A DNA stretch of 64,000 nt from Ancylobacter rudongensis (GTDB taxonomy: Bacteria; Pseudomonadota; Alphaproteobacteria; Rhizobiales; Xanthobacteraceae), in contig NZ_FMTP01000006.1 in NCBI RefSeq assembly GCF_900100155.1, positions 186,001-250,000 on the forward strand, in the 5' to 3' direction. This document shows positions 1-8,451 of this stretch, in pieces. The first letter of the stretch is position 1. Each line of letters begins with the position of its first letter. Below the pieces are notes generated by a model, which worked only from the letters and a program-made list of their open reading frames with translations, was not told the DNA's origin and did not search any database. The position numbers and the translations under genes were made by a program.

Positions 1-398
1 GTGAGGTGCTGACCCAGGTGACGCAGGCGCGGGCGCAGGCCACCTCGATCAAGGTCGATGCCTCCACCATCACCGATCCCGAACAGTTCCGGCAGTTCCA
101 GCAGGCGCAATCGCAGCTTTCCAGCGCGTTGGGGCGGCTGATCGCCGTTTCCGAGGCCTATCCCGACCTCAAGGCCAACCAGAACTTCCTGGCGCTGCAG
201 GCGCAGATCGAGGGCACGGAAAACCGCATCGCCGTGGCGCGGCGCGACTATATCGAGGCGGTGCGCGTCTATAACACCGAGCTGCGCACCTTCCCCGGCG
301 TCCTCTGGGCCAACACGCTCTATCGCAGCAGCAGGCCGATGGAGACCTTCACCATCGCCGAGGAGCAGATGAAGGCGCCTCAGGTGAAGTTCAACTGA
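1..398 (+). CDS. lemA: LemA family protein, C-terminal part (5' end outside window)
   Basis: Reading frame open from the window edge to TGA; only the last about 131 residues are present. The visible part is helical and charged, with repeated Gln/Glu/Ala heptads and the family's characteristic end: an LKANQNF stretch, then ENRIAVARRDY, VRVYN and a short Phe-rich tail. This is the C-terminal half of LemA, a membrane-anchored coiled protein of uncertain function, usually about 180-200 residues long. The next gene, a TPM-domain protein, starts 2 bases after the stop, the standard lemA-TPM-TPM arrangement, so these are almost certainly one operon. The anchor segment and start lie before the window. 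Confidence 0.93.
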   Translation, partial: EVLTQVTQARAQATSIKVDASTITDPEQFRQFQQAQSQLSSALGRLIAVSEAYPDLKANQNFLALQAQIEGTENRIAVARRDYIEAVRVYNTELRTFPGVLWANTLYRSSRPMETFTIAEEQMKAPQVKFN

Positions 399-400
399 CC

Positions 401-1231
401 GTGCGGGCACTGGCTCCCTTGGGACCCCTCGCGCGCGTTTTCGCGCTGCTGCTGGCGGGGCTGGTTGCCCTCGCCGGTCTTTCGCTCGGCATTGGCCCGG
501 TGCGGGCGGAGATGACCTTTCCTGCCCTTTCCGGGCGGGTGGTGGACGGCGCGCAGGTGCTGAGCCCCGACGCCCGGGCGGCGCTGGAGGCCAGGCTGGC
601 CGCGCAGGAAGCGCGCACCACCGACCAGTTCGTCGTCGCCACCGTGCCCTCGCTGCAGGGCACCTCGGTGGAGGACTATGCGAACCGGCTTTTCCGCTTC
701 TGGAAGCTGGGGCAGGCGGACAAGGACAATGGCGTGCTGCTGCTGGTGGCGCCCAGTGAGCGGCGGGTGCGGATCGAGACCGGCTATGGGCTGGAGGGCG
801 TGCTGCCCGATGCGGTGGCGAGCACCATCATCCAGACCGCCATTCTCCCCGAGTTCCGCGCAGGCAATTTCGCTGCCGGCATCGAGAAAGGCGCCGACGC
901 GGTGATCGAGGTGCTCAATCTCGACCCCGAGGAGGCGCGGGAACGTGCGCGCCTTGCGGCCGAGCCGGCGATGAGCGGCGAGGATTGGGTGCACATCATC
1001 TTCGTCGTGCTGATGATCGCCTTCTGGGCCTTCGTGTTGTACCGGCAGGCGAAGTCCGGCCATCTGCGCACGCGCGGGCGGCGCGGCGCCGGGGCGCTCA
1101 CTGGCGGCGCGGCCGGCTGGGACTGGTCGCGCCGGAGCGGTGGCGGATGGTCCGGCGGCGGCAGCGGCGGTGGCGGATTCTCGGGCGGCGGAGGTTCCTC
1201 CGGCGGCGGCGGGGCATCGGGAAGCTGGTGA
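401..1231 (+). CDS. TPM-domain (YgcG-like) membrane protein with Gly/Ser-rich tail
   Basis: 276 residues from a GTG start 2 bases after the lemA stop. Order: an N-terminal hydrophobic signal segment (about residues 8-35), a TPM domain (about 45-175, with LEARLAAQEARTTDQFVVATVPSL and the ETGYGLEGVLPD block), one transmembrane helix (about 195-215) and a low-complexity Gly/Ser tail ending GASGSW. This is the usual architecture of YgcG-type proteins; TPM domains have been reported as phosphatase-like or as factors in photosystem repair in plants, but the bacterial role is unproven. It overlaps the next gene by one base (TGATG), so translation is probably coupled. Likely works in the envelope with LemA. 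Confidence 0.9.
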   Translation: MRALAPLGPLARVFALLLAGLVALAGLSLGIGPVRAEMTFPALSGRVVDGAQVLSPDARAALEARLAAQEARTTDQFVVATVPSLQGTSVEDYANRLFRFWKLGQADKDNGVLLLVAPSERRVRIETGYGLEGVLPDAVASTIIQTAILPEFRAGNFAAGIEKGADAVIEVLNLDPEEARERARLAAEPAMSGEDWVHIIFVVLMIAFWAFVLYRQAKSGHLRTRGRRGAGALTGGAAGWDWSRRSGGGWSGGGSGGGGFSGGGGSSGGGGASGSW

Positions 1232-1851
1232 TGGGCGAGAGCTTGAGCGAACAGGAGCACGCCGATGTGGCCGCCGCCATCGCGCAGGCGGAGCGCGCGA
1301 CGGCAGGCGAGATCCGCGTCGTGGTGCTGACGCGGCCGCTGGTGCGCCACCCCTTCTACGGGCTGATGTGGGCGGCGCTGCTGGCGCTGGTGCTGCCCTG
1401 GCCGCTCGCGCTCCTGACCGCGCTGGACACGCCGATGCTGCTTTCCCTGCAGGCCTGCGCCTTCATGATCGCCGGCGCGGTGCTGATCTTCACCCCGCTC
1501 GGGGCGCTCACCGTGCCGCGCTTTGCCCGCGAGGAAGCCGGCCGGACCGCCGCCATCGACCATTTCCTGAGCCTCGGCGTGCACCAGACCCGGGGCCGCA
1601 CCGGGGTGCTGATCGTGGTGGCGCCGGCCGACCACCTGGTGGAAGTGGTCGCCGACGAGGCGATCCACGCCAAGGTGGGACACGAGGCCTGGGAGAGCGT
1701 ATGTGCCGCCGTGCTGGCCGGCGCCCGGCAGGGGCGTCTCGGTGACGGGCTGGTGGCGGGCGTGGCGGTGGCCGGGAGTCTTCTCGCCCGGCATGTGCCA
1801 CCCACGGCCGGCGATGCCAATGAACTGCCGGACCGCATGATCATCATCTGA
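1231..1851 (+). CDS. TPM-domain membrane protein, second of the pair
   Basis: 206 residues; the ATG overlaps the stop of the preceding TPM gene. An N-terminal part of the TPM fold (EQEHADVAAAIAQAERATAGEIRVVVL), then two adjacent transmembrane helices (about residues 42-65 and 72-95), then the rest of the TPM fold (HQTRGRTGVLIVVAPADHLVEVVADEAI). The domain is thus interrupted by a membrane hairpin, as is typical for the shorter member of lemA-TPM-TPM operons. No signal peptide. Function unknown; likely a partner of the preceding protein in the inner membrane. The operon ends here: the next gene, 54 bases on, is on the other strand. Confidence 0.88.
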   Translation: MGESLSEQEHADVAAAIAQAERATAGEIRVVVLTRPLVRHPFYGLMWAALLALVLPWPLALLTALDTPMLLSLQACAFMIAGAVLIFTPLGALTVPRFAREEAGRTAAIDHFLSLGVHQTRGRTGVLIVVAPADHLVEVVADEAIHAKVGHEAWESVCAAVLAGARQGRLGDGLVAGVAVAGSLLARHVPPTAGDANELPDRMIII

Positions 1852-1905
1852 ACGAGCCGCCCGACCCGCTGTAGGGAAAGCTCTTGCCAGCGCGCGGCCG
1901 TGCGG

Positions 1906-3027
1906 TCAGCCCTGGGACGCGCCGATCGTATCGGCCATCCGCGCGCCCCGCAGGCCCATCGGCAGCGGAGCCCCGGTGGTGGTGTCGACAGCGGTCTGAT
2001 GCTCGATCTCGGCGTTCAGCTCCGCGCCCAGCAGCAGCACCGACATCGACAGCCATATCCACACCATGAAGCCGATGACCGCGCCCAGCGAGCCATAGGT
2101 CTGCTCATAGGAGGCGTAGTGGCTCACATACCAGGAGAAACCGGCCGAGGTCGCGAGCCAGAGAAACGCGGCGACCGCGCTGCCCATGCTCACCCACTTC
2201 CATTGCGGCCGCTCGCGCGACGGGCCGAAGCGGTAGATGACGGTGATGAGGAACGCCACGACCACGGCCAGAGCCGGCCATCGGAGCAGCGAGATCAGCC
2301 GCTCGTTGCCGCTGGGCAGGTCGAGAGCGCTGAGCACGAGGGGCAGCACCACCACCGCAGCCAGAGCAACGACCGCGAAGAGCACGGCGGCGAGGGTGAA
2401 GCCCAGCGTCACCAAGGTGAAATGGAGGAAGGACCGCCGCTCCTCCTCCTCATAGACGATATTGAGCGCTTCGATCATCGCCTTGGTGGCTGCATTCGCG
2501 CTCCACAGCGCCGCTCCCAGGCTGAACAGAAACCGCCATCCAAGGCTGGATGTGTCGGTCTGCGTCAACCGCAGGATCTGGTCGCGCATCACCTCGATGG
2601 CCCCCGACGGCAGCAGCCAGGAGGCCGCCTCAAGCTGGCCCTGGATGGTTGCGGGGTCCAGGAACAGCCCGTAGAGCGAAATGATGGCGGCAAGGGCGGG
2701 GAAGGTGGCGAGGAGCGTGTAGAAAGTGACGCCGGCCGAAAGCCCGAGCACCCGATTGGCGAAGAAGGCCTTGCCGGTGCGAAGGACGATATCGCGCCAG
2801 CCCCGGTGCGGAATCTGCGTCGGGTTGGCGGCCGCGCGCCCGCGTGCCGGCTCCCGCCTCGCAGCGGCGGGATCGGTACTGCGAGCGGCGCCGTCAATAG
2901 ACTGGCGGGTGGGGCGAAGCGCGGCGGTGGCGACGGTGCCGATAACCGCGCCGCTCAAGGCCGCTGCCCATATCCTGCGTCTTGCGCCTGTGCTCACGCC
3001 TGTCCCTCCCTCCCAATCCCGCCGCAT
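1906..3027 (-). CDS. YihY/virulence factor BrkB family inner-membrane protein
   Basis: 373 residues from ATG. After about 90 residues of Arg/Ala/Pro-rich leader comes the family core: ANRVLGLSAGVTFYTLLATFPALAAIISLYGLF, an LFSLGAALWSANAATKAMIEALN block, four further membrane helices and GSLGAVIGFMVWIWLS near the end. Members of this family were once annotated as ribonuclease BN but are integral membrane proteins of uncertain function. The long N-terminal leader is odd; the first hydrophobic stretch (about residues 18-38) could be a real anchor, or translation may begin at an internal GTG (residue 11). Downstream of ugd on the same strand, with 98 bases between. Confidence 0.87.
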   Translation of the reverse strand: MRRDWEGGTGVSTGARRRIWAAALSGAVIGTVATAALRPTRQSIDGAARSTDPAAARREPARGRAAANPTQIPHRGWRDIVLRTGKAFFANRVLGLSAGVTFYTLLATFPALAAIISLYGLFLDPATIQGQLEAASWLLPSGAIEVMRDQILRLTQTDTSSLGWRFLFSLGAALWSANAATKAMIEALNIVYEEEERRSFLHFTLVTLGFTLAAVLFAVVALAAVVVLPLVLSALDLPSGNERLISLLRWPALAVVVAFLITVIYRFGPSRERPQWKWVSMGSAVAAFLWLATSAGFSWYVSHYASYEQTYGSLGAVIGFMVWIWLSMSVLLLGAELNAEIEHQTAVDTTTGAPLPMGLRGARMADTIGASQG

Positions 3028-3125
3028 TGCATGCGGTGGCTAGGCCCGTTCCTCGCCGTACCGGGTTGCTGATCGAGGGGGCAACGCGGCGGGCGGGGGC
3101 CTGTTCCCAGGGAGGCGCGCGCGAT

Positions 3126-4448
3126 TCAGCCGGTCGACCGTTCGCCCCGCCCGATGCCGACATAGGTGAAGCCGCGGCGGATGAGGTCTTCGGGGGGGTA
3201 GATGTTGCGCAGGTCGACGACGATGGGGCTGCGCAGCTGCGCCTTCAGCCGGTCGAGGTCGAGGGCGCGGAAGGCGTCCCATTCGGTGACGATGACCAGG
3301 GCGTCGGCGCCCTCGGCGCATTCATAGGGGCCGGTGGCGTAATGGATGCCCTCGGGCAGCGCCTTGCGCGCCTCCGCCATGCCGACCGGGTCATAGGCGC
3401 GGATCTTCACCCCCCGGTCGACCAGCAGCTGCACGATGTTGATCGCCGGGCTGTCGCGCATGTCGTCGGTGTTGGGCTTGAAGGTGAGGCCGAGCACGGC
3501 GACGGTGGCCCCGCGCGCGGGCACGGCCAGCGCCTCCAGCACCCGGCGGCCCATCGCCGCCTTGCGGGTCTCGTTGACCGTGGTCACGGTCTCGACCAGG
3601 CGCAGCGGCGTGCCGGCCTCCTGGGCGGTGCGGGTCAGGGCCAGCGTGTCCTTGGGAAAGCAGGAGCCGCCATAGCCGGGGCCGGCATGCAGGAATTTCG
3701 ACCCGATGCGGCGGTCGAGGCCGATGCCGCGCGCCACTTCCTGCACGTCGCCGCCGACCTTCTCGCACAGATCCGCCATCTCGTTGATGAAGGTGATCTT
3801 GACCGCGAGAAAGGCGTTGCTGGCATATTTGATCAGCTCGGCATTGGCCCGCTCGGTGAACAGCAGCGGCGCGGTGTTGAGCGACAGCGGCCGGTAGAGC
3901 GCCGCCATCACCTCGCGGGCGCGCGGGTCGGCGGTGCCGACGACGATGCGGTCGGGGCGCTTGAAATCCTCGATCGCGGCGCCCTCGCGCAGGAATTCCG
4001 GGTTGGAGACGACGGCGATATCGGCGTCCGGCGCTTCCTCGCGGATGATCGCTTCGAGATCGGCGCCGGTGCCGACCGGCACGGTCGACTTGGTGACGAC
4101 GACGGTGAAGCCCCTGGCGGCGCGGGCGATCTCGCGGGCGGCGGCGTGGACATAGCTGAGGTCGGCATGGCCATCGCCGCGCCGCGAGGGGGTGCCGACG
4201 GCGATGAACACCACCTCCGCCTCGGCCACCGCCTCGGTGAGGTCGGTGGTGAAGCGCAGCCTTCCCCCGGCGACGTTGCGGGCGACCAGATCGTCCAGGC
4301 CGGGCTCGAAGATCGGCATGATGCCGGCCTTCAGCCGCTCGATCTTGGAGAGGTCGGTGTCGACGCAGGTGACGTCATGGCCGAAATCGGAAAAGCAGGT
4401 GCCGGAAACCAGGCCGACATAGCCCGTACCGATCATCGCGACGCGCAT
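3126..4448 (-). CDS. ugd: UDP-glucose 6-dehydrogenase
   Basis: 440 residues, the usual family length; the ATG was chosen because it begins the Rossmann strand MRVAMIGTGYVGLVSG. This enzyme oxidises UDP-glucose to UDP-glucuronate with two NAD+, feeding exopolysaccharide and lipopolysaccharide synthesis in the cytoplasm. Visible motifs: GTGYVG dinucleotide loop, AVGTPSRRGDGHADLSYV, the helical dimer core with INEMADLCEKVG, the catalytic-cysteine loop GGSCFPKD near residue 261, and the C-terminal domain starting at GLTFKPNTDDMRDSPA. It stands alone, not in a polysaccharide cluster, and diverges from the siderophore operon across 362 bases. Confidence 0.97.
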   Translation of the reverse strand: MRVAMIGTGYVGLVSGTCFSDFGHDVTCVDTDLSKIERLKAGIMPIFEPGLDDLVARNVAGGRLRFTTDLTEAVAEAEVVFIAVGTPSRRGDGHADLSYVHAAAREIARAARGFTVVVTKSTVPVGTGADLEAIIREEAPDADIAVVSNPEFLREGAAIEDFKRPDRIVVGTADPRAREVMAALYRPLSLNTAPLLFTERANAELIKYASNAFLAVKITFINEMADLCEKVGGDVQEVARGIGLDRRIGSKFLHAGPGYGGSCFPKDTLALTRTAQEAGTPLRLVETVTTVNETRKAAMGRRVLEALAVPARGATVAVLGLTFKPNTDDMRDSPAINIVQLLVDRGVKIRAYDPVGMAEARKALPEGIHYATGPYECAEGADALVIVTEWDAFRALDLDRLKAQLRSPIVVDLRNIYPPEDLIRRGFTYVGIGRGERSTG

Positions 4449-4660
4449 GGGTCCTCTCACTCCGGTTCGGCGGGGCTCCTGCCGCCCGTCAGGAGCCCGC
4501 AGCCCTTTCGCCAATGACGCTTTCACTTGGAGAGCATTGCGGCGGGTGGTTTCAGGGGAAAGAAGATTGCCAGTTTTCTGCGTCGGCTGGACGACACCGG
4601 ACCGCGAGCTGGCCGCACCAGCCACGGCGTTGTGATGACGCGACGTCAAGACAAGGCGCC

Positions 4661-4736
4661 TTACGATAAGTAAAATATACTCTCTGATCTAATTTAGTCG
4701 AAATTAGACTAATTAAAAACAAGCAATTACAAATTG
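4661..4736. promoter_or_regulatory. AT-rich block of nested inverted repeats ahead of the siderophore operon
   Basis: In a GC-rich genome this stretch of the 362-base ugd/siderophore intergenic region is strikingly AT-rich and full of palindromes. CTAATTT-N5-AAATTAG (4689-4707) and TTAGTC-N7-GACTAA (4694-4712) are both perfect, each 19 bases, and offset by five. CTTA-CGA-TAAG lies at 4661-4671 and CAATT-ACA-AATTG at 4724-4736. Overlapping 19-base dyads are the usual look of Fur-superfamily sites (Fur, Irr), but none matches a consensus well enough to name the protein; an AraC-type activator is also possible given the position upstream of a -35-like box. The rest of the intergenic region (4449-4660) shows nothing clear. 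Confidence 0.6.
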
Positions 4737-4741
4737 TTTAG

Positions 4742-4770
4742 TTGACATGCGCGGTGCTGCGGAGGGATTA
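4742..4770 (+). promoter_or_regulatory. Candidate promoter of the siderophore operon
   Basis: A perfect TTGACA at 4742-4747 is followed after 17 bases by a weak -10 (GGATTA, 4765-4770), leaving a 40-base leader before the ATG at 4811. The inverted repeats end six bases upstream of the -35. The weak -10 would suit activator dependence. A different start within the AT-rich block cannot be excluded. Confidence 0.4.
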
Positions 4771-4810
4771 GGCACGCATCAATAGCGTTGCCTGCTGGTA
4801 TTTTCCGCTC

Positions 4811-5947
4811 ATGTTTCACCGCAATCGCGCCAAGACTGCCGTCGCGCGCCGCCTCCAGGCGGGATGGCGGGCGGCGTTGGTTCTCGTCTTCCTGGCGCTT
4901 GCGGTTCCGGCGCAGGCGCAGATCGCGCTGAAGGACGTGACCGGGCGCGAGGTGACGCTGGCGGCGCCGGCAAAGCGGCTGCTGATCGATGACGGGCGGT
5001 TCCTCATCGCGCTGGCGCTGATTCATCGCGACCCAGTAAGCGTGCTGGCCGCCTGGCCGCGCGACATCAATCGGATCGGCACCCGCACCTATGAGGCCTA
5101 CCGGGCAGCGTTCCCGGCCATTGATGCTCTCGCCAAGGTGGCGAGTTCGGCCGGTGCCGTCTCGATCGAGCAGGTGGTGGCGGCGCGGCCCGATCTTGCC
5201 GTGTTCTCGCTCGGCGGCCAGCCCTCGCCGGAGGCGCGCGCGCGCATCGAGGCGGCGGGCATTCCGGTGGTGGTGATCGACTTCTTCACCCATCCGCTGA
5301 CGCATATGGAGCCGAGCCTGCTGCTGCTGGGCGCGGCCACCGGGGCTTCCGCCAAGGCGCAGGAATTCCTTGCCTTCCGCCGCAGCCATCTCGACGCGGT
5401 GCGCGACAGTCTCACCGGGCTGACCGAGAGTGAGCGTCCGCGCGTGTTTCTTGAACCGCATGCGGCGATGACGGCTGATTGCTGCAATTCGCCCGGCCGC
5501 GGCAATGTCGGCGACATCATCGAGGCGGTGGGCGGCGCCAATATCGGCGCGGCGGTGATCCCGCGCGCCTTCGGCAAGCTCAACCTCGAATATGTCATCG
5601 CCCAGGACCCGCAGGTCTATATCGCCACCGGCGGCAGCCACATGGAAGGCACTGCCGGGCTGCTGATCGGTCCGGAGTACAGTGCCGCAAAGGCGCGCGA
5701 GACGCTGGCGCGCGTCGTTGCCCGGCCGGGCTTCGCCGGCTTCGCGGCGGTGCGCGACCACCGCGTGCATGGGCTCTCGCACCAGATGCTCAACTCGCCG
5801 CTCGACCTGTTCACGGTGGAGATCCTCGCCAAGTGGATCCATCCCGAACGCTTCGGCGCGCTCGATGTCGAGCGCACGGTGGCGCAGGTCAATGAGCGTT
5901 TCCTCACTGTTCCGGTCGAGGGACCCAACTGGGTCAGCCTCGACTGA
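4811..5947 (+). CDS. ABC transporter substrate-binding protein, ferric-siderophore type (FecB/FepB/BtuF fold)
   Basis: 378 residues. A signal peptide of about 36 residues ends at PAQAQ. The mature protein opens with the class III binding-protein signature ALKDVTGREVTLAAPAKRLL, then has the SIEQVVAARPDLAVFS block, a long connecting helix and the closing RVHGLSHQMLNSPLDLF region. Such proteins capture a ferric siderophore in the periplasm and hand it to a FecCD permease. It is the first gene of the siderophore operon, while the matching permease and ATPase lie about 10 kb away on the opposite strand (15723-17626). Ligand assignment comes from context; heme or cobalamin binding is not ruled out by sequence alone. 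Confidence 0.9.
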   Translation: MFHRNRAKTAVARRLQAGWRAALVLVFLALAVPAQAQIALKDVTGREVTLAAPAKRLLIDDGRFLIALALIHRDPVSVLAAWPRDINRIGTRTYEAYRAAFPAIDALAKVASSAGAVSIEQVVAARPDLAVFSLGGQPSPEARARIEAAGIPVVVIDFFTHPLTHMEPSLLLLGAATGASAKAQEFLAFRRSHLDAVRDSLTGLTESERPRVFLEPHAAMTADCCNSPGRGNVGDIIEAVGGANIGAAVIPRAFGKLNLEYVIAQDPQVYIATGGSHMEGTAGLLIGPEYSAAKARETLARVVARPGFAGFAAVRDHRVHGLSHQMLNSPLDLFTVEILAKWIHPERFGALDVERTVAQVNERFLTVPVEGPNWVSLD

Positions 5948-6011
5948 CGGGGACGCCCGCCGGGGGCGGCCCTGTCGCGGATATCCCGCCATCACTCAAC
6001 GGAGACACGTC

Positions 6012-7160
6012 ATGCCGATCGACGCGACCTTTGCCCGGCCCCGACTGCGATCCCTTGTCCTCGCTACCGTCGCGCTGGTCGGCCTAGCCGGGGCGGCGCT
6101 GGCCGACCCCGAATTCGTCAAGACGGTGAAGCCCGGCGCGGGACTGTACGAACTGGTGTTCAGCGCGCCGATGAACCGTGTCTATGTCGCCGCCGCCGGC
6201 ACCCGCGGGGCCACCGAGACCTTCATCTACGCGCTCGACCCGGCGACGCTGGAGACGAAGGAAACCATCGCGCTTGGCGACGATCCGGTGTTCGGCCTCG
6301 GCATCAACAACAAGACGAAGACGCTCTACGGCACCCAGACCCGCGACGGTTCGCTCGCGGTGGTCGATCTCGCCACCGGCAAGGTCGTGGCCAAGCTCGC
6401 CAAGGGGGAGAAGGCGCATGTGCGCGAGGTTGCCGTCGACGAGGCGGCCAATCGCGCCTATGTGACCGTCCTCGGCATGCGCGACACGCCGAGCGCGGTG
6501 TGGATCGTCGACGGCGCCAGGAAGGAGATCGTCGACAGCATCGACGACATCTCGGGCGGCATCGCCGGCATTTCGCTCGATGCCAAGAACAACCGTCTCT
6601 TCCTCTCGGCGCTCCAGGTCAATGAAGTGGTGGTGGTGGATCTTGCCACGAAGAAGGTGACGAACCGCTTCCCCTCGGGCGGCGAGGGCGCCATCAACCT
6701 TGTCTATGACGCCTCGGGCGACCAGGTATTCGTCGCCAATCAGGGCTCTGGCGAAGTGACGGTGCTCGATGCCAAGGACGGCAAGATCATCAAGGAAATA
6801 CCGACGGGCGCGGGCACTCTCAGCCTTGCCATCGATCCGCAGCGCAGCCTGCTCTATGTCACCAACCGGCAGGCCGGCTTCACCTCGCTGGTCGACACCA
6901 AGACGCTGGAGCCGGTCGCCAATATCGTCACCGGCTCGATGCCGCAGACGGTTGCGGTCGATGTCGCCACCGGCAATGCCTATGTCTCCAACAAGATGAA
7001 GAGCGCCGGCCGTCCGCCGCGCCCGGCTACGCCGCCTGCGGGGGCCACCGCGGCTCCGGGTGCCCCGCCGGCCGCCGCGCCCGCCGGCGAGGCCCCCCGC
7101 CCGCGCCCGGTACCGATGGTCGATCCCTATGGCGACACCGTCACCCTGATCAAGCCCTGA
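6012..7160 (+). CDS. YncE-like seven-bladed beta-propeller, periplasmic
   Basis: 382 residues from an ATG with a Sec signal peptide ending ALA (about residue 34). Repeated blades of the YVTN/YncE type are visible: NRVYVAAAG, LYGTQTRDGSLAVVDL, NRAYVTVLG, NRLFLSALQVNEVVVVDL, DQVFVANQGSGEVTVLDA, LLYVTNRQAGFTSLVDT, GNAYVSNK. E. coli YncE is known to be secreted to the periplasm and to be iron-regulated, and it sits here between the siderophore-binding protein and the biosynthetic genes. The last blade is split by a Pro/Ala-rich insert of about 45 residues before the closing DTVTLIKP strand, which is unusual. No enzymatic role can be assigned; a scaffold or chaperone role in siderophore handling is inference. 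Confidence 0.87.
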   Translation: MPIDATFARPRLRSLVLATVALVGLAGAALADPEFVKTVKPGAGLYELVFSAPMNRVYVAAAGTRGATETFIYALDPATLETKETIALGDDPVFGLGINNKTKTLYGTQTRDGSLAVVDLATGKVVAKLAKGEKAHVREVAVDEAANRAYVTVLGMRDTPSAVWIVDGARKEIVDSIDDISGGIAGISLDAKNNRLFLSALQVNEVVVVDLATKKVTNRFPSGGEGAINLVYDASGDQVFVANQGSGEVTVLDAKDGKIIKEIPTGAGTLSLAIDPQRSLLYVTNRQAGFTSLVDTKTLEPVANIVTGSMPQTVAVDVATGNAYVSNKMKSAGRPPRPATPPAGATAAPGAPPAAAPAGEAPRPRPVPMVDPYGDTVTLIKP

Positions 7161-7182
7161 GCGTCGCCGGAGCTTCGCCGTC

Positions 7183-8451
7183 ATGACGGCTTCCCACGGA
7201 GCGATGCGCCGGCGCGCGGGCGCGGCGCGGACGGATGCGACCGAGGTGGCGCCGGCTGCCGGTTTCGGCGCCGCCGCCGCGCCGTCGGTCTCCCCGGCGT
7301 CCGACATGCCGTTCGTGCTCGTCGGCGCCGGCGAGACGCTGGTGGCGGGGGGCGCGCTCTCATCCGTCGCCGAGGGGCCGGAGCCTCTGGGCGCGCGGGT
7401 GCGCCAACTGCTGGCGGAGGGGGAGGGACCCGATCTCGTGGTCGGCGCGCTGCCTTTCGGCGCGCCGGCGCCGGCCCATCTCTACCGGCCGGCGAAGCTG
7501 TCGCGCCATCCCGGCCGCGGCGGCTTCGCGGCCGCCGTGCCATCGCCGCGCCGGGCTGAAAGCGTCCGGCCGGTGCGCTGGCAGGTGACGCCGGAGCCAA
7601 CGCTTGCCGCCTATCAGGCCGCCGTCGCCGCAGCGCTGACGCGGATGTCGCAAGGCGGGGAGGGGTTGCGCAAGATCGTGCTCTCGCGCAGCCTGAAGAT
7701 CATCGCCGACCGGCTGATCGACGCCACCGCGCTGCTGCGCGCCCTGGCGCAGGACGAGAGTGTCACCGCCTTCTGCGTGCCACTGCCGAGCACCGGCGCG
7801 CCACGCGCGCTGGTCGGAGCGACGCCGGAGCTGCTGGTGTCGAGGCGGGGCGCGCGCGTTACCTCGCACCCGCTCGCCGGCTCGTCCCGCCGGGCTCGCG
7901 AGGCCGGGGCCGACCACGCGGCGGCGCAGGCGCTTATCGGCTCCGAGAAGGACCGGCGCGAGCACCGGGAGGTGGTGGCGGCCATTCTCGACCAGTTGGC
8001 ACCCCATTGCACCGATCTTGCCGTCCCAGGCGAGCCGGAACTGACCTCCACCGCCAGCATGTGGCATCTCGGCACCCCGATCACCGGTCGCCTGCGCGAC
8101 GCCTCGCTTTCCGCGCTCGACCTCGCGCTGCTGCTGCACCCGACGCCCGCCGTCTGCGGCACGCCGAGGGGCGCGGCGGCGCGGGCCATCGCCGAGTTGG
8201 AAGGCTATGAGCGCGGCTTCTATGCCGGCGCGGTCGGCTGGTGCGAGGCGTCCGGCGATGGCGACTGGCATGTGGCGATCCGCTGCGCCGAGCTTTCGGG
8301 GCGCGAGGCACGGCTCTATGCCGGCGCCGGCATTGTCGCGGGTTCCGACCCGGCGGCGGAGGGCGAGGAGACGTCGGCCAAATTCGCCGCCCTGCTGACC
8401 GCGCTTGGCATCGACGAGAACGGCATTCCCGTGGCGGAGGATCGTGCATGA
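7183..8451 (+). CDS. entC: Isochorismate synthase
   Basis: 422 residues. Converts chorismate to isochorismate, the first step toward 2,3-dihydroxybenzoate. The C-terminal chorismate-binding domain aligns closely with Ent[13 protein letters not shown], the HPLAGSSRR loop, [28 protein letters not shown], the [10 protein letters not shown] signature, [26 protein letters not shown] and [15 protein letters not shown]. The ATG lies 22 bases after the YncE-like gene. Its TGA overlaps the entE ATG (ATGA), a sign of translational coupling. Menaquinone-type MenF or salicylate-type synthases are less likely because entE, entB and entA follow at once. Confidence 0.96.
   Translation: MTASHGAMRRRAGAARTDATEVAPAAGFGAAAAPSVSPASDMPFVLVGAGETLVAGGALSSVAEGPEPLGARVRQLLAEGEGPDLVVGALPFGAPAPAHLYRPAKLSRHPGRGGFAAAVPSPRRAESVRPVRWQVTPEPTLAAYQAAVAAALTRMSQGGEGLRKIVLSRSLKIIADRLIDATALLRALAQDESVTAFCVPLPSTGAPRALVGATPELLVSRRGARVTSHPLAGSSRRAREAGADHAAAQALIGSEKDRREHREVVAAILDQLAPHCTDLAVPGEPELTSTASMWHLGTPITGRLRDASLSALDLALLLHPTPAVCGTPRGAAARAIAELEGYERGFYAGAVGWCEASGDGDWHVAIRCAELSGREARLYAGAGIVAGSDPAAEGEETSAKFAALLTALGIDENGIPVAEDRA

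Noticed and set aside
1117-1228. Tandem GGC-rich stretch as a DNA repeat or microsatellite
   Set aside because: It encodes the Gly/Ser tail normal for TPM-domain proteins of this operon type.
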